Positions 63,992-64,000 of a stretch of 64,000 bases of DNA are shown one piece after another. The translations under genes were made by a program, and so were the position numbers. The stretch is taken from the NCBI GenBank assembly GCA_029855935.1, contig JAGSHN010000023.1, positions 71,516 through 135,515 on the forward strand, in the 5' to 3' direction. Position 1 is the stretch's first letter; each line of letters opens with the position of its first letter. The notes beneath the pieces are model-generated. The model had not been told where the DNA came from. It did not search any database and saw only the letters and a program-made list of their open reading frames with translations. The DNA comes from Candidatus Thorarchaeota archaeon (GTDB taxonomy: Archaea; Asgardarchaeota; Thorarchaeia; Thorarchaeales; Thorarchaeaceae).

Positions 63992-64000
63992 GTGATAGTC

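Overview
The window reads as a chromosomal segment of an archaeon with roughly 50-55% GC. Start codons include many GTG and TTG. Several genes are preceded by archaeal BRE/TATA-like boxes of the form (G)AACCCTTATA, for example at 31913, 32899, 34541 and 62425, and the gene content is archaeal: CARF-HTH regulators, membrane proteins ending in zinc ribbons, and HepT/MntA pairs. The mixture resembles Asgard (Thorarchaeota-like) genomes, but that is an inference; no rRNA or universal marker gene is present to settle it.

Left part (1-34.5 kb). These are ordinary and accessory genes, loosely packed. They include a solute-binding protein with an apparently permuted domain order, a 1290-residue membrane protein with two Rossmann (TrkA-N-like) domains, a decayed glycolate-oxidase-like pair, an ICMT-like methyltransferase, an amidohydrolase, a membrane-anchored HEPN protein and a ten-repeat WD40 protein. 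Three MntA-type nucleotidyltransferases occur, two of them with HepT partners. Also present are MscL, a DinB-fold protein, a 42-residue four-cysteine protein, an ArsR/membrane-protein pair, a ribbon-helix-helix protein with an unknown partner, TauE/SafE, a GT4 glycosyltransferase with a GH130 phosphorylase, a P1B metal ATPase with a small HMA protein, a recent tandem duplication (two 233-residue HTH/zinc-ribbon membrane proteins with their promoters), and an AlkD-like DNA glycosylase.

Right part (35-64 kb). This is one large CRISPR-Cas island. Array 1 (15 repeats plus decayed ones) is followed on the minus strand by a tandem SAVED-like protein and a CARF protein without a visible effector. 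A 600-base spacer with strong hairpins comes next, then a plus-strand CARF-HTH regulator and a large HTH protein. A type III-D operon (41.8-52.7 kb) follows: a CARF-HEPN-CARF protein, a Can2/Card1-like CARF-nuclease, Cas10 with intact GGDD and no HD domain, a Cas7-like RAMP, Csx10, a double-Cas7 fusion, Csx19 and a large TIGR03986-type RAMP. Array 2 comes next, then a minus-strand type I-B operon (cas6-cas8-cas7-cas5-cas3-cas4-cas1-cas2, 62.3-54.4 kb), a decayed beta-helix surface-protein gene, and array 3, which runs off the end.

How it works together. The type III-D operon has no Cas6, Cas1, Cas2 or Cas4, while the type I-B operon has one of each. The three arrays share a conserved leader of about 110 bases and 31-base repeats that differ at only two positions. 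The likely arrangement is one adaptation and crRNA-processing machinery feeding two interference complexes. Cas10 is expected to make cyclic oligoadenylates, and at least four or five proteins in the island (CARF-HEPN-CARF, CARF-nuclease, CARF-only, tandem SAVED, CARF-HTH) look able to sense such molecules. The two minus-strand sensors without recognisable effector domains are the best candidates for something undescribed.
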